From Fibrobacter sp. (GTDB taxonomy: Bacteria; Fibrobacterota; Chitinivibrionia; Chitinivibrionales; Chitinispirillaceae): a stretch of DNA of 64,000 nt. Under the pieces are notes generated by a model. The model did not search any database and was not told the DNA's origin. It saw only the letters and a program-made list of their open reading frames with translations. Shown here piece after piece: positions 1 through 8,376 of this stretch. Position 1 is the first letter of the stretch. Every line of letters begins with the position of its first letter. The DNA is taken from the NCBI GenBank assembly GCA_012728995.1, contig JAAYEB010000209.1, forward strand, positions 1-64,000, given 5' to 3'. A program made the position numbers and the translations under genes.

Positions 1-67
1 ATTACAATTACTATTATATAAATTACAGACGTCAGTACCGGCCTATGAACCGGGAAGGATGTTAATT

Positions 68-1240
68 TCATTCATGGTCTCCTTTACCGCTAATCTGCAC
101 AGAATCGGCAGCAACAATAACCGAAGACCCGTCTACTAACAGATGCTGACCAACTGTAACGATTTTCTTGTCAATTAACGGACTCAATATCTCTGTTATT
201 TCAAAGTTTGTGATACCCGTAGATACAGGAAGCATTTCGACCGTATTATCATTGTCTATCACGAAAATAAAGTTTCTACTATTTCTGGATACTATAGATT
301 GTGTCGGTACAATCTGAGTTGAATCATGCTTTGCAGTTGTAACAAATATTCTTGCAAACATTCCCGGTTTCAGTAAAAGTGAATCATTGACAATAGCCAC
401 TTCTGCCATTGCAGTACGGGTAGCAGACTGAAATAACGGAGATGTTTGAGTAATAGTCCCTTTGAAAGATCTCTGCGGCATGGCATCAACAACTACCTGA
501 GCAGTTTGTCCTTTTCTGATACGCATATAATCCCGCTCTGTTATACCGATCTCAACAAATACAGTATCTATGCCTACAACAGTAAGCACCGGTGAATTTA
601 TTGAAAGCAAAGCACCACCGTCAGTATGCCGCTCGGCTACCAGCCCGCCCCGAGCAGCACGTAAGGTTGTATATGCAACCCGTGTTTTTGCCTGCGCAAG
701 AGCTGCTTCACTCTGTGCAAGCTGGGCTTTCGCCAGATCAAGCCGGGATTTCTGAGAAGCACATAATGTCTCGATTTCATCCAGTTCTGCCCGTGAAGAT
801 ATTCCTTTGCCGAGAAGTTCACTAACCCTTTCTTTTTCACGCAGTGAATGGTTTAATTGCGCCTGAGCTTCATCAACCGAAGCCCTGCGAACCTTTACCA
901 AAGCTTCTGCTTCCTGAAAAGACTGTCGGTATTCAATATCATCTATCCTGCCAACCGCCTCATTTAATCCAACATGATCACCAATACGTTTGTTAATGTT
1001 TTGAAGACGTCCCGAAATCTTGGCTGCAATTACATAGGAATATGCAGGTTTTACGGTACCCGAAAATTCACGTTTTTCCTCAATTTCTCCCCATCTTACA
1101 TTCTCCGTACGAACCGCAACAGAACCTTTGTTCCCACCCCTGCCTCCTGCAGTGCCTGAATCTGATCCGGATAGAAATATCCTTGACAAAACAGCAGCTG
1201 TTATTAAAATTACAGCAATAAAAACCGCTAAACGTTTCAT
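68..1240 (-). CDS. RND efflux periplasmic adaptor (HlyD/AcrA-type membrane fusion protein)
   Basis: This 390-aa protein has one N-terminal hydrophobic anchor or signal (residues ~3-24), a lipoyl-like half-motif (~55-100, 'GTVKPAYSYVIAAKISGRL'), a long helical hairpin rich in Ala, Glu and Gln (~105-190), the returning lipoyl half ('TTLRAARGGLVAERHTDGG') and beta-barrel and membrane-proximal domains. That order and length are those of the periplasmic adaptors that join an inner-membrane RND pump to an outer-membrane channel. The start is an ATG at 1240 followed by a hydrophobic segment. The pump gene would be expected downstream, beyond the left edge, since only 67 bases follow the stop. Substrate cannot be inferred. 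An MacA-type adaptor for an ABC exporter is an alternative. Confidence 0.88.
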   Translation of the reverse strand: MKRLAVFIAVILITAAVLSRIFLSGSDSGTAGGRGGNKGSVAVRTENVRWGEIEEKREFSGTVKPAYSYVIAAKISGRLQNINKRIGDHVGLNEAVGRIDDIEYRQSFQEAEALVKVRRASVDEAQAQLNHSLREKERVSELLGKGISSRAELDEIETLCASQKSRLDLAKAQLAQSEAALAQAKTRVAYTTLRAARGGLVAERHTDGGALLSINSPVLTVVGIDTVFVEIGITERDYMRIRKGQTAQVVVDAMPQRSFKGTITQTSPLFQSATRTAMAEVAIVNDSLLLKPGMFARIFVTTAKHDSTQIVPTQSIVSRNSRNFIFVIDNDNTVEMLPVSTGITNFEITEILSPLIDKKIVTVGQHLLVDGSSVIVAADSVQISGKGDHE

Positions 1241-1307
1241 ACCTTACAATCCATCTATGAGTTTTAAAGTTTAATAATGATCTAATATGATCTAAGGAAA
1301 TACTTTC

Positions 1308-1581
1308 TCAAAACCGGAAATGTTGAATAACTTGTGCAATAACACCAAACGTGTACAATATGAGTACCAGTCCGGTTATAATGCTGATAGCATAAAAAAC
1401 AGCCTGAATAAGACATTAGATTCTCTGAAAAATAATTTGTTACACTGGAATGATCTTCCATACCAGGCATATTTTGCATTATATCGTTAAAACAAAGATT
1501 CACAAGTTGATACATTTCCCGGTCTTTTAAGTTTTCGACAAACTTAGTATCACTATTTTTATTCGCATTTCCTGTTAACAT
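1308..1581 (-). pseudogene. Small gene with probable frameshift: soluble N-half plus C-terminal membrane helix
   Basis: Read from the ATG at 1581, the frame gives a soluble segment of about 55 residues ending near 'NYFSENLMS' and then continues with an unlikely Cys/His/Tyr-rich tail to 1282. Shifting by one base near 1410-1422 instead gives a strongly hydrophobic segment ('AVFYAISIITGLVLILYTFG', then VIAQVIQHFRF) that stops at 1308. A clean transmembrane helix in the neighbouring frame, directly after the plausible part, suggests a one-base frameshift (real decay or a sequencing or assembly error). The intact product would be ~90 aa: a small cytoplasmic domain with a C-terminal membrane anchor. 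I do not recognise the family. It sits 41 bases upstream of the RND adaptor on the same strand. Confidence 0.5.
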
Positions 1582-2006
1582 AGTTTCAACTGATCATTTC
1601 TTCTTTGGTGAACTCTATCCTATAAATACACATCCATACATCAACCTGCAAACACAAGAGCTGCGATTACCAAATATATTGCCGGATAACTTTTCCCTGA
1701 TTCAGCTCTGTTTTTAATTAGTTCAGATTAAAAATTTATTTTTAAAAGTTACTGATTGAACAATTTCTCTGCACCTTGCTTGATAATCCACCTCGAAAAG
1801 AAAACAAAATGAATCAAAATCGCAAATGCTTGAATTTGTTCTCTATAAAAACGAATTATCAATTAAAAAGAGATATTATATTGGTAACCGAAATGTTATT
1901 TTGTGGAGTTTGCCCCTGGTTTGGGCGTTTATTAAAGTTATTTATCCAAAGAATAACAGTCGATAACTGTTTATCTTTTTTAAACTTAGACAAGGGAAAT
2001 TATTAA
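1582..2006. other. Intergenic region between divergent genes
   Basis: This AT-rich stretch lies between the small minus-strand gene and ychF. It must hold both promoters, but I could not pick convincing -35/-10 pairs. The last bases before ychF contain an AAGGGA ribosome-binding site. An open frame at 1776-2006 is not supported as a gene. Confidence 0.5.
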
Positions 2007-3101
2007 ATGAGTCTTTCAGTTGGTATCATAGGTCTGCCAAACGTTGGTAAATCTACTATTTTCAATTCTTTATGCAAGGGAAAAGCTTCAGCTGAGAACT
2101 ACCCTTTCTGTACAATTGATCCTAACCACGGTATTGTGGCAGTTCCCGATCCCAGACTCAACCGGATTACAGACCTCATACCGACACAAAAGGTGGTTCC
2201 TGCATTCATGGAACTTGTTGATATTGCCGGTCTTGTTAAAGGCGCATCAAATGGTGAAGGATTGGGAAACCAGTTCCTTGGTCATATAAAGGATGTTAAT
2301 GCAATAATTCATGTCGTACGCTGTTTCCGTAATGATGACATTGTGCATGTTGAGGGTAGTATTGATCCATTACGAGACATTTCAATTATAGATACCGAAC
2401 TAATGCTTGCAGACCTTGGTACAGTTGAACGGGGTATCACAAGAATGGAAAAAATTGCAAAATCAGGCGACAAAGAAGCTGTTACGAAACTTGAAATTTA
2501 CAAAAAAGCCAAACAGGGACTTGAACAAGGTATATCAGTTCGAAAACTGTTTAATGATGAGTCCGAAACCGCTCTCTTGTCTGATTTACACCTCCTCACC
2601 TCAAAACCGGTTATGTTCATAGCAAATGTAGATGAAAATGGTTTATCTGAAGATAATGATGCCGTAAAATCAGTTCGTTCATTTGCATCTGATGAAGGTG
2701 CTCAATGCATAAAGATATGCGGCAAACTTGAAGAGGAACTTGCAAGCCTTGATGATTCAGATAGAGAAGCTTTTCTGCTGGATTTAGGCCTCAAAGAACC
2801 TGGATTGCATATCATGACTCGTTGTGCATATGCACTTCTTGGTCTGGAAACATTTTTCACTGCCGGTGAAAAAGAAAACAAGGCCTGGACTATCAGGAAA
2901 GGCGACAAAGCACCCCAGGCTGCCGGAGTAATCCACTCAGATTTCGAAAGAGGATTCATTAAAGCTGATGTCTATACATTAAACGACCTCGAAACGTACA
3001 AAACTGAAACCGCATTGCGGGCAAATGGAAAGATCCGTTCTGAAGGGCGCGATTATACAGTACAGGATGGTGACATAATGTTTTTTAAATTTAATGTATA
3101 A
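2007..3101 (+). CDS. ychF: Redox-regulated ATPase/GTPase YchF (Obg-like, OLA1 family)
   Basis: The 364-aa length is exactly that of the family. The P-loop is 'GLPNVGKST' near residue 9, G3 is '[19 protein letters not shown]' near 70, and the end is a TGS domain ('FKADVYT'-type region to '[10 protein letters not shown]'). YchF proteins bind ATP better than GTP, associate with ribosomes and take part in stress or redox control of translation. The start ATG is preceded by AAGGGA at a suitable distance. It is apparently monocistronic and is followed by a hairpin at 3119-3165. Identification is very secure; no unusual residues were seen. Confidence 0.97.
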   Translation: MSLSVGIIGLPNVGKSTIFNSLCKGKASAENYPFCTIDPNHGIVAVPDPRLNRITDLIPTQKVVPAFMELVDIAGLVKGASNGEGLGNQFLGHIKDVNAIIHVVRCFRNDDIVHVEGSIDPLRDISIIDTELMLADLGTVERGITRMEKIAKSGDKEAVTKLEIYKKAKQGLEQGISVRKLFNDESETALLSDLHLLTSKPVMFIANVDENGLSEDNDAVKSVRSFASDEGAQCIKICGKLEEELASLDDSDREAFLLDLGLKEPGLHIMTRCAYALLGLETFFTAGEKENKAWTIRKGDKAPQAAGVIHSDFERGFIKADVYTLNDLETYKTETALRANGKIRSEGRDYTVQDGDIMFFKFNV

Positions 3102-3118
3102 ATTGCCATGTCAAATTA

Positions 3119-3165
3119 ACAAAGCGATACTTTGTTTCTGTATGAGCAAAATATCGCTTTTTAAA
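3119..3165 (+). terminator. Probable intrinsic terminator of ychF
   Basis: AAAGCGATA (3121-3129) pairs with TATCGCTTT (3152-3160), giving a 9-bp stem followed by a short T run. The loop also holds TTTG/CAAA, which can extend the pairing. An alternative small hairpin ACAAAG-CGATA-CTTTGT overlaps the left arm. It lies 18 bases after the ychF stop. Confidence 0.55.
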
Positions 3166-3475
3166 TCTGATACACTTTTTTTCAATAAATCAGGGTCATA
3201 GGGTTCAAAAACCAAACCTGGAAATTTTAAAACTTAAAATCCCACATGAACAATAAGCGATTGAACAATATCCCCTGGATAAATTAATCCAAAAGTTTGA
3301 TTGTCTTCTTTTTCGCTGTATTTCGCATTGTCAGGAGTTTCTGTTTTACTGATTCTTAATATCAATGTCCGCAAAAAAAAATTCGCATGAAGGACTGTTT
3401 CAGGTTTATTCCTGATCAAAATCATCTGGTTTAATTACAAACAAACTATCTTATTCGGGATGTCTTGAAGGAGTC
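3166..3475. other. Intergenic region between convergent ychF and the flavocytochrome gene
   Basis: No recognisable gene. A 63-codon minus-strand frame (3234-3425) ends in Gly-Phe like many outer-membrane proteins but has no family signature, so it is not called. It could be a remnant. Confidence 0.4.
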
Positions 3476-4801
3476 TTAGTAGGAAAATTTTTCAAAATAA
3501 ATATTTCTTATGCCAATTTCTTTCAGATTTTTACTTGCCGAATGAAGCAATGGTTCAGGTCCGCAAATAAATGCTGATATATTATCTGCCTTTTTAACAT
3601 TCATATTATCTTTTAGAAAAACAGAATCTATTCTGCCTTTACACCCCTGAACCATTTCACCTGTTACTATCGGAATAAATCTGAAATTGTCATTTTGTTC
3701 TTCAATTCTCTTAAAAAATTTGAAGTGTATCATTTCATTGAAATAGCGGCTGCTCCATATAAGAGTCAAAGGAACCATTATTCTGTCTTTTTCCCAATGT
3801 GAAAGGATTGACAGAAACGGTGTTATTCCGATTCCCCCTGCAATAAAAAGAAGTGGATTCCCATTCTGGACCGGTGTAAATTTTCCGTAAGGACCATCAA
3901 AAATTACTCTGGTCCCGGCCTTTATCTCCGGAAGCTTTTCTGTATAATTCCCAAGTTTTTTAACAGTAATTGCCAGCTCTTTTGACTGAGGTGCAGACGA
4001 AACAGTAAAAGGATGTTCCCATCTACCGCATAACGGTGACAAAAAACGGAAATACCCATACTGACCAGCCTTATGTGGAGCTCTCCCTTGAGGCAGATTC
4101 ATTCTTATTTCAATTATGTTATCAGCAAGTCTATTTACTGATGTAACTTTTAAAGATTTTCGATAATGTAATACCGGCCTGAGAAACTTATGATTTATAA
4201 AAGTAAACAGGGCAAGCGAGGAGCAGGTACCTACTGCTATAATTCTTGAAGTAACCTCAAGTGTAGCTGAAGCTCCAAGTATATGTACAGTAATTAAGAG
4301 AAACGCCAGTGCTGTAAAATTGTGAAACAGCTTAAGCAGGGAATAATCAAACCCGAAATGGTAAACAAAATAATTTTTAAATTTTCTGATAATTTTAATC
4401 CTGTGAACAGGCATGTTTACCATAAAAAAGATTGTCAGTACTGATATCAATAAAAAAAGAATAAGCCCTGTTGCACCAATAACTATTTGAACCGTATTCT
4501 CTTTAAAAAACATTGTCTTAAAAATATAGTGAAGCACTGAAAACACAAGGGCTGCCAATGCCATATATCCATGAAAAACAAGTACTTTGTCATGCCCGTA
4601 CAAACGGTCGAAAAACCTGATTCTTGATGCTGCAATCAAGGTGAAGAAAAAATAGACATAACTTACGATACCAAAAAACATTCCCAGAGAGTAGCTATGG
4701 AAAATAGAATACCAGCTTCCGCCAAAATACAGTTGTAACGGCAGAGCAGGTGATAAAATTACAGTAAAAACCCAGAATGGTTTCCAGAAACGATTATTCA
4801 T
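3476..4801 (-). CDS. Ferric-reductase-like transmembrane flavocytochrome with FAD/NAD(P)H domain
   Basis: The first ~225 residues are membrane-spanning and contain two His pairs spaced 14 and 13 apart (H77/H91 and H160/H173), the bis-haem arrangement of ferric reductases and NADPH oxidases. A ferredoxin-NADP-reductase-type module follows, with the FAD motif 'WEHPFTVSSAPQ', the pyridine-nucleotide motif 'GGIGITPFLSIL' and a C-terminal 'CGPEPLL'. It should move electrons from NAD(P)H through FAD and two b haems across the inner membrane. The start is placed at the ATG at 4801, which overlaps the stop of the upstream gene by eight bases (ATGAATAA); a longer frame to 4888 runs inside that gene. 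Coupling to a secreted flavodoxin-like protein suggests a periplasmic electron acceptor. The terminal acceptor (iron, quinone, flavin) is unknown. Confidence 0.85.
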   Translation of the reverse strand: MNNRFWKPFWVFTVILSPALPLQLYFGGSWYSIFHSYSLGMFFGIVSYVYFFFTLIAASRIRFFDRLYGHDKVLVFHGYMALAALVFSVLHYIFKTMFFKENTVQIVIGATGLILFLLISVLTIFFMVNMPVHRIKIIRKFKNYFVYHFGFDYSLLKLFHNFTALAFLLITVHILGASATLEVTSRIIAVGTCSSLALFTFINHKFLRPVLHYRKSLKVTSVNRLADNIIEIRMNLPQGRAPHKAGQYGYFRFLSPLCGRWEHPFTVSSAPQSKELAITVKKLGNYTEKLPEIKAGTRVIFDGPYGKFTPVQNGNPLLFIAGGIGITPFLSILSHWEKDRIMVPLTLIWSSRYFNEMIHFKFFKRIEEQNDNFRFIPIVTGEMVQGCKGRIDSVFLKDNMNVKKADNISAFICGPEPLLHSASKNLKEIGIRNIYFEKFSY

Positions 4802-5291
4802 TGGTAATGTTTTCATCATTCTGTAGAGTTGTTTCAATCTTGCCAATAATTTTTTCTGAATATTGCCTGGCCAGCTTGTCGATATCACCTTTCTTTGAAG
4901 CAGATGTCAGTGCATCAACATCCAGTTTTACTTCCCAGTCAAATTTCTGAGTAGTATGAACGATCACCGATTCTGTTTGACCCTTATATTTTTCAAGCCA
5001 GTTTAAAACCCACGGTCTGACTTTTGAATTAACACCAGAATTGGTGATAAAAATCACATCATAATCTGATGGTTTAATCGAATCAAGTTGCTTTTTTGAA
5101 TGATCAACTATTTTTACATCATACTTTTTTTCTTCCAGCAGTTTTTTTATCTGATCAATTAATGACTTCTTGAATCTCGTGTTTTCTAAAGCCAACAGGA
5201 CCTGCGAATTTGATGTTTGAGTTTTATCCTGGGCACTTACATATAATACGCAAACCAACATAACCAAAACAGTTTTTAGCAGCTTTGTCAT
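4794..5291 (-). CDS. Secreted flavodoxin-like protein
   Basis: This 165-aa protein has a cleavable signal peptide (basic start, hydrophobic core, 'VSAQ' around residue 20). The body alternates beta strands and helices in flavodoxin fashion: strand 'VLLALENTRF', helix, strand 'YDVKIVDH', 'YDVIFITNSG', then 'ESVIVHTT'. The classic T-x-T-G-N phosphate loop is not obvious (it reads 'ENTRFKKS'), so FMN binding is uncertain. The start ATG has a strong GGAGGGAG site. The stop overlaps the flavocytochrome gene start, so the two are translationally coupled and likely form one extracytoplasmic redox pair. Confidence 0.7.
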   Translation of the reverse strand: MTKLLKTVLVMLVCVLYVSAQDKTQTSNSQVLLALENTRFKKSLIDQIKKLLEEKKYDVKIVDHSKKQLDSIKPSDYDVIFITNSGVNSKVRPWVLNWLEKYKGQTESVIVHTTQKFDWEVKLDVDALTSASKKGDIDKLARQYSEKIIGKIETTLQNDENITNE

Positions 5292-5514
5292 TACTTCTCC
5301 CTCCGGTATCGTCGTTGTAAAAATTTAAATCAAAATACATTAGCTTCAAAAATAGTACATCATCTGTTCTGCAACAAGAAGTATGGATGATAAATATCGA
5401 TTACAGGATTATATGCCGCTTCTCTGTCAGAGAAGGCACATATTTGACAAAAACCGGTTTGCAATTTTGTGGATATCTTGAAAGTGGCCAGAACAAAGGC
5501 AGAGCAGTATATAA
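5292..5514. other. Intergenic region upstream of the flavodoxin-like gene
   Basis: No gene seen. It should contain the promoter of the minus-strand redox operon; no confident promoter elements were identified. It borders the dispersed repeat at 5515-5780. Confidence 0.4.
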
Positions 5515-5780
5515 TTCCTGAATGGAAAAGATTAGTTTACAGCTTGTCCCGCAGTGCGGGAATGAACTGCCATTCGCATTGAACAGAAAAACTTTATGTC
5601 TGTAAAGGTCATAAGGTAATGGTGAATTATGAATTATGAATGGTGAATGAAGAAAAGAAACTACAATCGTTGTCGTTGTCGTAATCGTTATCCTATAACT
5701 GCATATTAAGCGTGTTGGTTCTGGTTCTTAACCAATATCCGCGAATCAGATTGCGTGAAGGGAATGTTACTGTTTAGGTG
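5515..5780 (+). repeat. Dispersed intergenic repeat, copy A
   Basis: The stretch matches the reverse complement of 33912-34152. Shared blocks in order: GATTA-TTTACAGC, a palindrome TCCCGCA-g-TGCGGGA, AAGGTCATA, a CGTTGTCGTTGTCGTAATCG tract, TTCTGGTTCTTAACCAATA followed by TCCGCGAA, then TGAAGG and GTTACT. Copy A carries about 40 extra bases with repeated GTGAATTATGAAT-like units between AAGGTCATA and the CGTTGT tract. No coding potential. It lies between the flavodoxin-like gene and the HDOD gene. Confidence 0.8.
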
Positions 5781-5800
5781 ATACTTACTGGAATTTTGAT

Positions 5801-6703
5801 CTATCTGCTCTTGTTTTCTTCATGCAATAAAGACACAAATGTTTCGGAACTGTCAAATTCCAGCAGGAAATCTGTAAGCAGGTTTTCAATATCGGGTTCG
5901 TCAACAGGGATATTCTCTTTCTGAAATATTTCCCAGATTTCTGTTTGCAGTTGTGGTGGAAAGCTTCTTCCGGAATATGAAAAATCGGAAGAATGACACA
6001 GATAATCAGCCAAAGTTATTGTAGCAACAAACAGTTTCTCTTTTGGAGCATTCCATGGATTGTGATGATAAAGAATAGATTCTGAAATAATATCTGGTAA
6101 ATTCCATTTTTCGGCAAGCCAGGCACCGATTTGTGCATGCCCGGTACCAATAATTTCCATTTCCGAAACTTCAAAACTTTTACCTGATGATGCGGATTTA
6201 ATTATTTCAATAAACTCATCATGAAAATACTGGTTTAATATAACTTTCCCGATATCATGCAACAAACCTGCTACAAACGCTTCACCCGCATATCTGGTAC
6301 GATAATTTCGCGACAGCATTCTGGATGCGATACCACATGCAACAGAGTGCTCCCAAAACCTGGCTACATCAAAATTTTCTGTATCCTTTAAATTTTTAAA
6401 AGCATCAAATACCGACAAAGACAGCCCCATATCTTTTACAGTATTAAAACCCAAAACGACAATAGCCATATTAACAGTTGATATTTCTCTGGGGAAACCA
6501 TAATATGCAGAATTGGCCAGTTTTAATATTCTGGCTGTTAAAGCCTGGTCGGTAGAAATAAGTTTAGCCAATGAAGCAGCTGAAGTTTTGGGATTGTCAA
6601 TTAATTGAATCATCTTTGAAACAACAGTAGGGAGGGTCGGAAGACCAATAATACTCTCTGTTATTTTTTTTATCCTGAGCGGGTCTGCTTTTTTTTCTGC
6701 CAT
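5801..6703 (-). CDS. HDOD domain protein
   Basis: About 300 residues are almost entirely one HDOD domain: 'LPTLPTVVSKMIQLIDNP' at the N-terminus, 'ISTDQALTARILKLANSAYYG', and the HD-type core 'EAFVAGLLHDIGKVILNQYF' near residue 145. HDOD proteins are degenerate HD relatives that usually act in signalling, motility or cell-cycle control without a proven enzymatic activity; here the His-Asp pair of the HD motif is kept. The ATG at 6703 has AGGA 8 bases upstream, and a GTG two codons earlier is the alternative. It is the last gene of the flagellar run, 31 bases after the small basic protein, suggesting a motility-linked signalling role. Confidence 0.85.
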   Translation of the reverse strand: MAEKKADPLRIKKITESIIGLPTLPTVVSKMIQLIDNPKTSAASLAKLISTDQALTARILKLANSAYYGFPREISTVNMAIVVLGFNTVKDMGLSLSVFDAFKNLKDTENFDVARFWEHSVACGIASRMLSRNYRTRYAGEAFVAGLLHDIGKVILNQYFHDEFIEIIKSASSGKSFEVSEMEIIGTGHAQIGAWLAEKWNLPDIISESILYHHNPWNAPKEKLFVATITLADYLCHSSDFSYSGRSFPPQLQTEIWEIFQKENIPVDEPDIENLLTDFLLEFDSSETFVSLLHEENKSR

Positions 6704-6734
6704 TGTCACAATCCTGTAATTTATTATAACTTAA

Positions 6735-7037
6735 TCAAGCTTCCAGATCAACAAAATAGCCACTTTTATCCGTAAAATGTTTTTTATCTGCCTTTTTAAC
6801 GTTTTTATGAGGTTTTTGCCTTTTTTTCCTTTGTTTTTCTTCTCTCTTTTGTTTGGGATCGATACTTTTCTTTTCCAGTTTATCAGTCTCTGTTGGCTTA
6901 TTTAATTTCTGTTGAGTTTCATTTTTTGCTATATTGGCATTCTGCTCCTGATTAACAACAGGATTTCTATGAATCTCGTTCTGATGCCGATCCATCTGAG
7001 TCAAATTAATTTCTGATATCAGATTAAAACCACTCAT
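6735..7037 (-). CDS. Small Lys/Gln-rich protein of the flagellar cluster, unknown function
   Basis: A 100-aa hydrophilic protein. The first 40 residues are Asn/Gln-rich; the middle is a highly basic stretch (KKSIDPKQKREEKQRKKRQK); the end 'SGYFVDLEA' looks like a conserved short motif. The ATG at 7037 is preceded by AGGACCCGG. The final residues 'GYFVDLEA' resemble tails of small uncharacterised proteins often found next to fliA and flhG, but I cannot name a family with confidence. It is co-oriented with fliA upstream (187 bases away) and the HDOD gene downstream. It is probably disordered, with a binding tail. Confidence 0.6.
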   Translation of the reverse strand: MSGFNLISEINLTQMDRHQNEIHRNPVVNQEQNANIAKNETQQKLNKPTETDKLEKKSIDPKQKREEKQRKKRQKPHKNVKKADKKHFTDKSGYFVDLEA

Positions 7038-7224
7038 ATTTCCGGGTCCTTTTTTTTAACCTGAACAGTAAAAGTTATTTTCATTCAATCTGCTTAAGAA
7101 CTGTTATCGACAGTCTTTTTCATGACATACTCACACGCGCAATCACCAAAAAACATGTACTCCTCGTTATCAAAATATAAATGTATCAATGCAATACCAA
7201 TTTTCAAATTCATACAACTCAAGT

Positions 7225-7989
7225 TTATGCATTTATTTTTTGCATAAGTTTAGCACGTAACTTTATAACTGCTTTAGAATGAATCTGACTTACTCTGGAT
7301 TCAGTTATATCAAGTACGGCTCCGATCTCCTTCAATGTAAGTTCTTCATAGTGATAAAGCGCAATAACCAGCTTCTCTTTTTCAGGTAAATTAGCTATAG
7401 TCTCTTTAAGTATTTTTTTCAGTTCATTAAAACCCAGTTCTTTAAGAGGATTATCACTTCCGGGATTTTCAATTGTTTCTATAATCCGGATTTCCTTTGA
7501 ATCATTTCTTCGATCCGGCATTGATTCCTCGAGAGAAATGATTGTTGTTGGTGTTACCTCTGTGAGCAGATCTTCGAATTCTTTCAAGCTTATCTTCATC
7601 TCCTCACAAATTTCATCATCATACGGAACACGCCCGAGTTGATTTTCCAGTCTGGCATATACCCTCTGAAGCTCCCTGGATTTTTGCCGTACCGATCTGG
7701 GTACCCAGTCCAATGCCCTTAACTCATCAAGAATAGCACCTCTGATCTTGTGCCCTGCATAAGTTTCAAATTTAAAACCACGATCTGGATCAAAAGTCTC
7801 TACAGCTTTAATCAAACCCATAATACCTGAGCTGATTATATCGTTTCGGTCTACGGATGAAGGCAGATTTAATATCAGTCGATTGGTAATATATTTAACA
7901 AGATAAGCATATTCGACCAACAATTTGTCTTTGGCGATTTTTGAATCAGTTTCTTTGTATTCCTGCCATAATTTATCAAGACTTGACAC
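7225..7989 (-). CDS. fliA: Flagellar sigma factor sigma-28 (FliA/WhiG family)
   Basis: 254 aa with sigma region 2 ('GIMGLIKAVETFDPDRGFKF', 'YAGHKIRGAILDELRALDWV'), region 3 ('RVYARLENQLGRVPYDDEI') and region 4 helix-turn-helix ('LTLKEIGAVLDITESRVSQI'). The sequence after region 2, 'DWVPRSVRQKSREL', is typical of FliA. It directs RNA polymerase to late flagellar genes such as flagellin and chemotaxis genes, which are not in this window. The start is GTG at 7989, with GGGAG at a good distance. It lies downstream of flhF, flhG and a small membrane protein, the order common in many flagellar operons. Confidence 0.95.
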   Translation of the reverse strand: MSSLDKLWQEYKETDSKIAKDKLLVEYAYLVKYITNRLILNLPSSVDRNDIISSGIMGLIKAVETFDPDRGFKFETYAGHKIRGAILDELRALDWVPRSVRQKSRELQRVYARLENQLGRVPYDDEICEEMKISLKEFEDLLTEVTPTTIISLEESMPDRRNDSKEIRIIETIENPGSDNPLKELGFNELKKILKETIANLPEKEKLVIALYHYEELTLKEIGAVLDITESRVSQIHSKAVIKLRAKLMQKINA

Positions 7990-8038
7990 CTGTCAAACTC
8001 CCTGCTCAGAGTAAATCAAAGCTGTTCAAAATTCATTT

Positions 8039-8374
8039 TCAGCGTTTTATAACTTCTGTATTCTCTTCAACAAATGGCATTTCAGCTCCCCCTGGAACCA
8101 TATCCTGTTTTTTCATATCTAACCTCTGAACCATACCACCTTCAATCAGATTCATCTCATCATGTTCAATATCAGTGATAATCCCTTTTAAAAAGATATC
8201 TCCCATAATGAAACCAGCAAACCAGAAAAGGGATGCTGCGACAAATGCCTTGATTACAGATATGATCAAATTATTAAACTCAAAAGAATCCAAAACCGAC
8301 AAATCTGCAAAAAGAAGCATAAAAAAAACAAAAAACGCAAAAATACCAGCGAGTTTCCTTATCCAATAAACCAT
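8039..8374 (-). CDS. Small membrane protein between flhG and fliA
   Basis: About 111 aa with two hydrophobic segments ('LAGIFAFFVFFMLLFADL' and 'ISVIKAFVAASLFWFAGFIM'), then a charged tail. The start is either the ATG at 8374 or a TTG at 8380 that overlaps the flhG stop as TTGA, implying coupling. Position in the operon suggests a flagellar or motility-linked membrane protein, but I recognise no family. Confidence 0.7.
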   Translation of the reverse strand: MVYWIRKLAGIFAFFVFFMLLFADLSVLDSFEFNNLIISVIKAFVAASLFWFAGFIMGDIFLKGIITDIEHDEMNLIEGGMVQRLDMKKQDMVPGGAEMPFVEENTEVIKR

Positions 8375-8376
8375 AA

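Noticed and set aside
1776-2006. 76-codon plus-strand open frame ending directly before ychF
   Set aside because: No family signature, odd composition, no ribosome site; it is best read as the ychF leader.
3234-3425. 63-codon minus-strand frame ending in Gly-Phe
   Set aside because: It could be the end of a lost outer-membrane protein, but no motif or ribosome site supports it.
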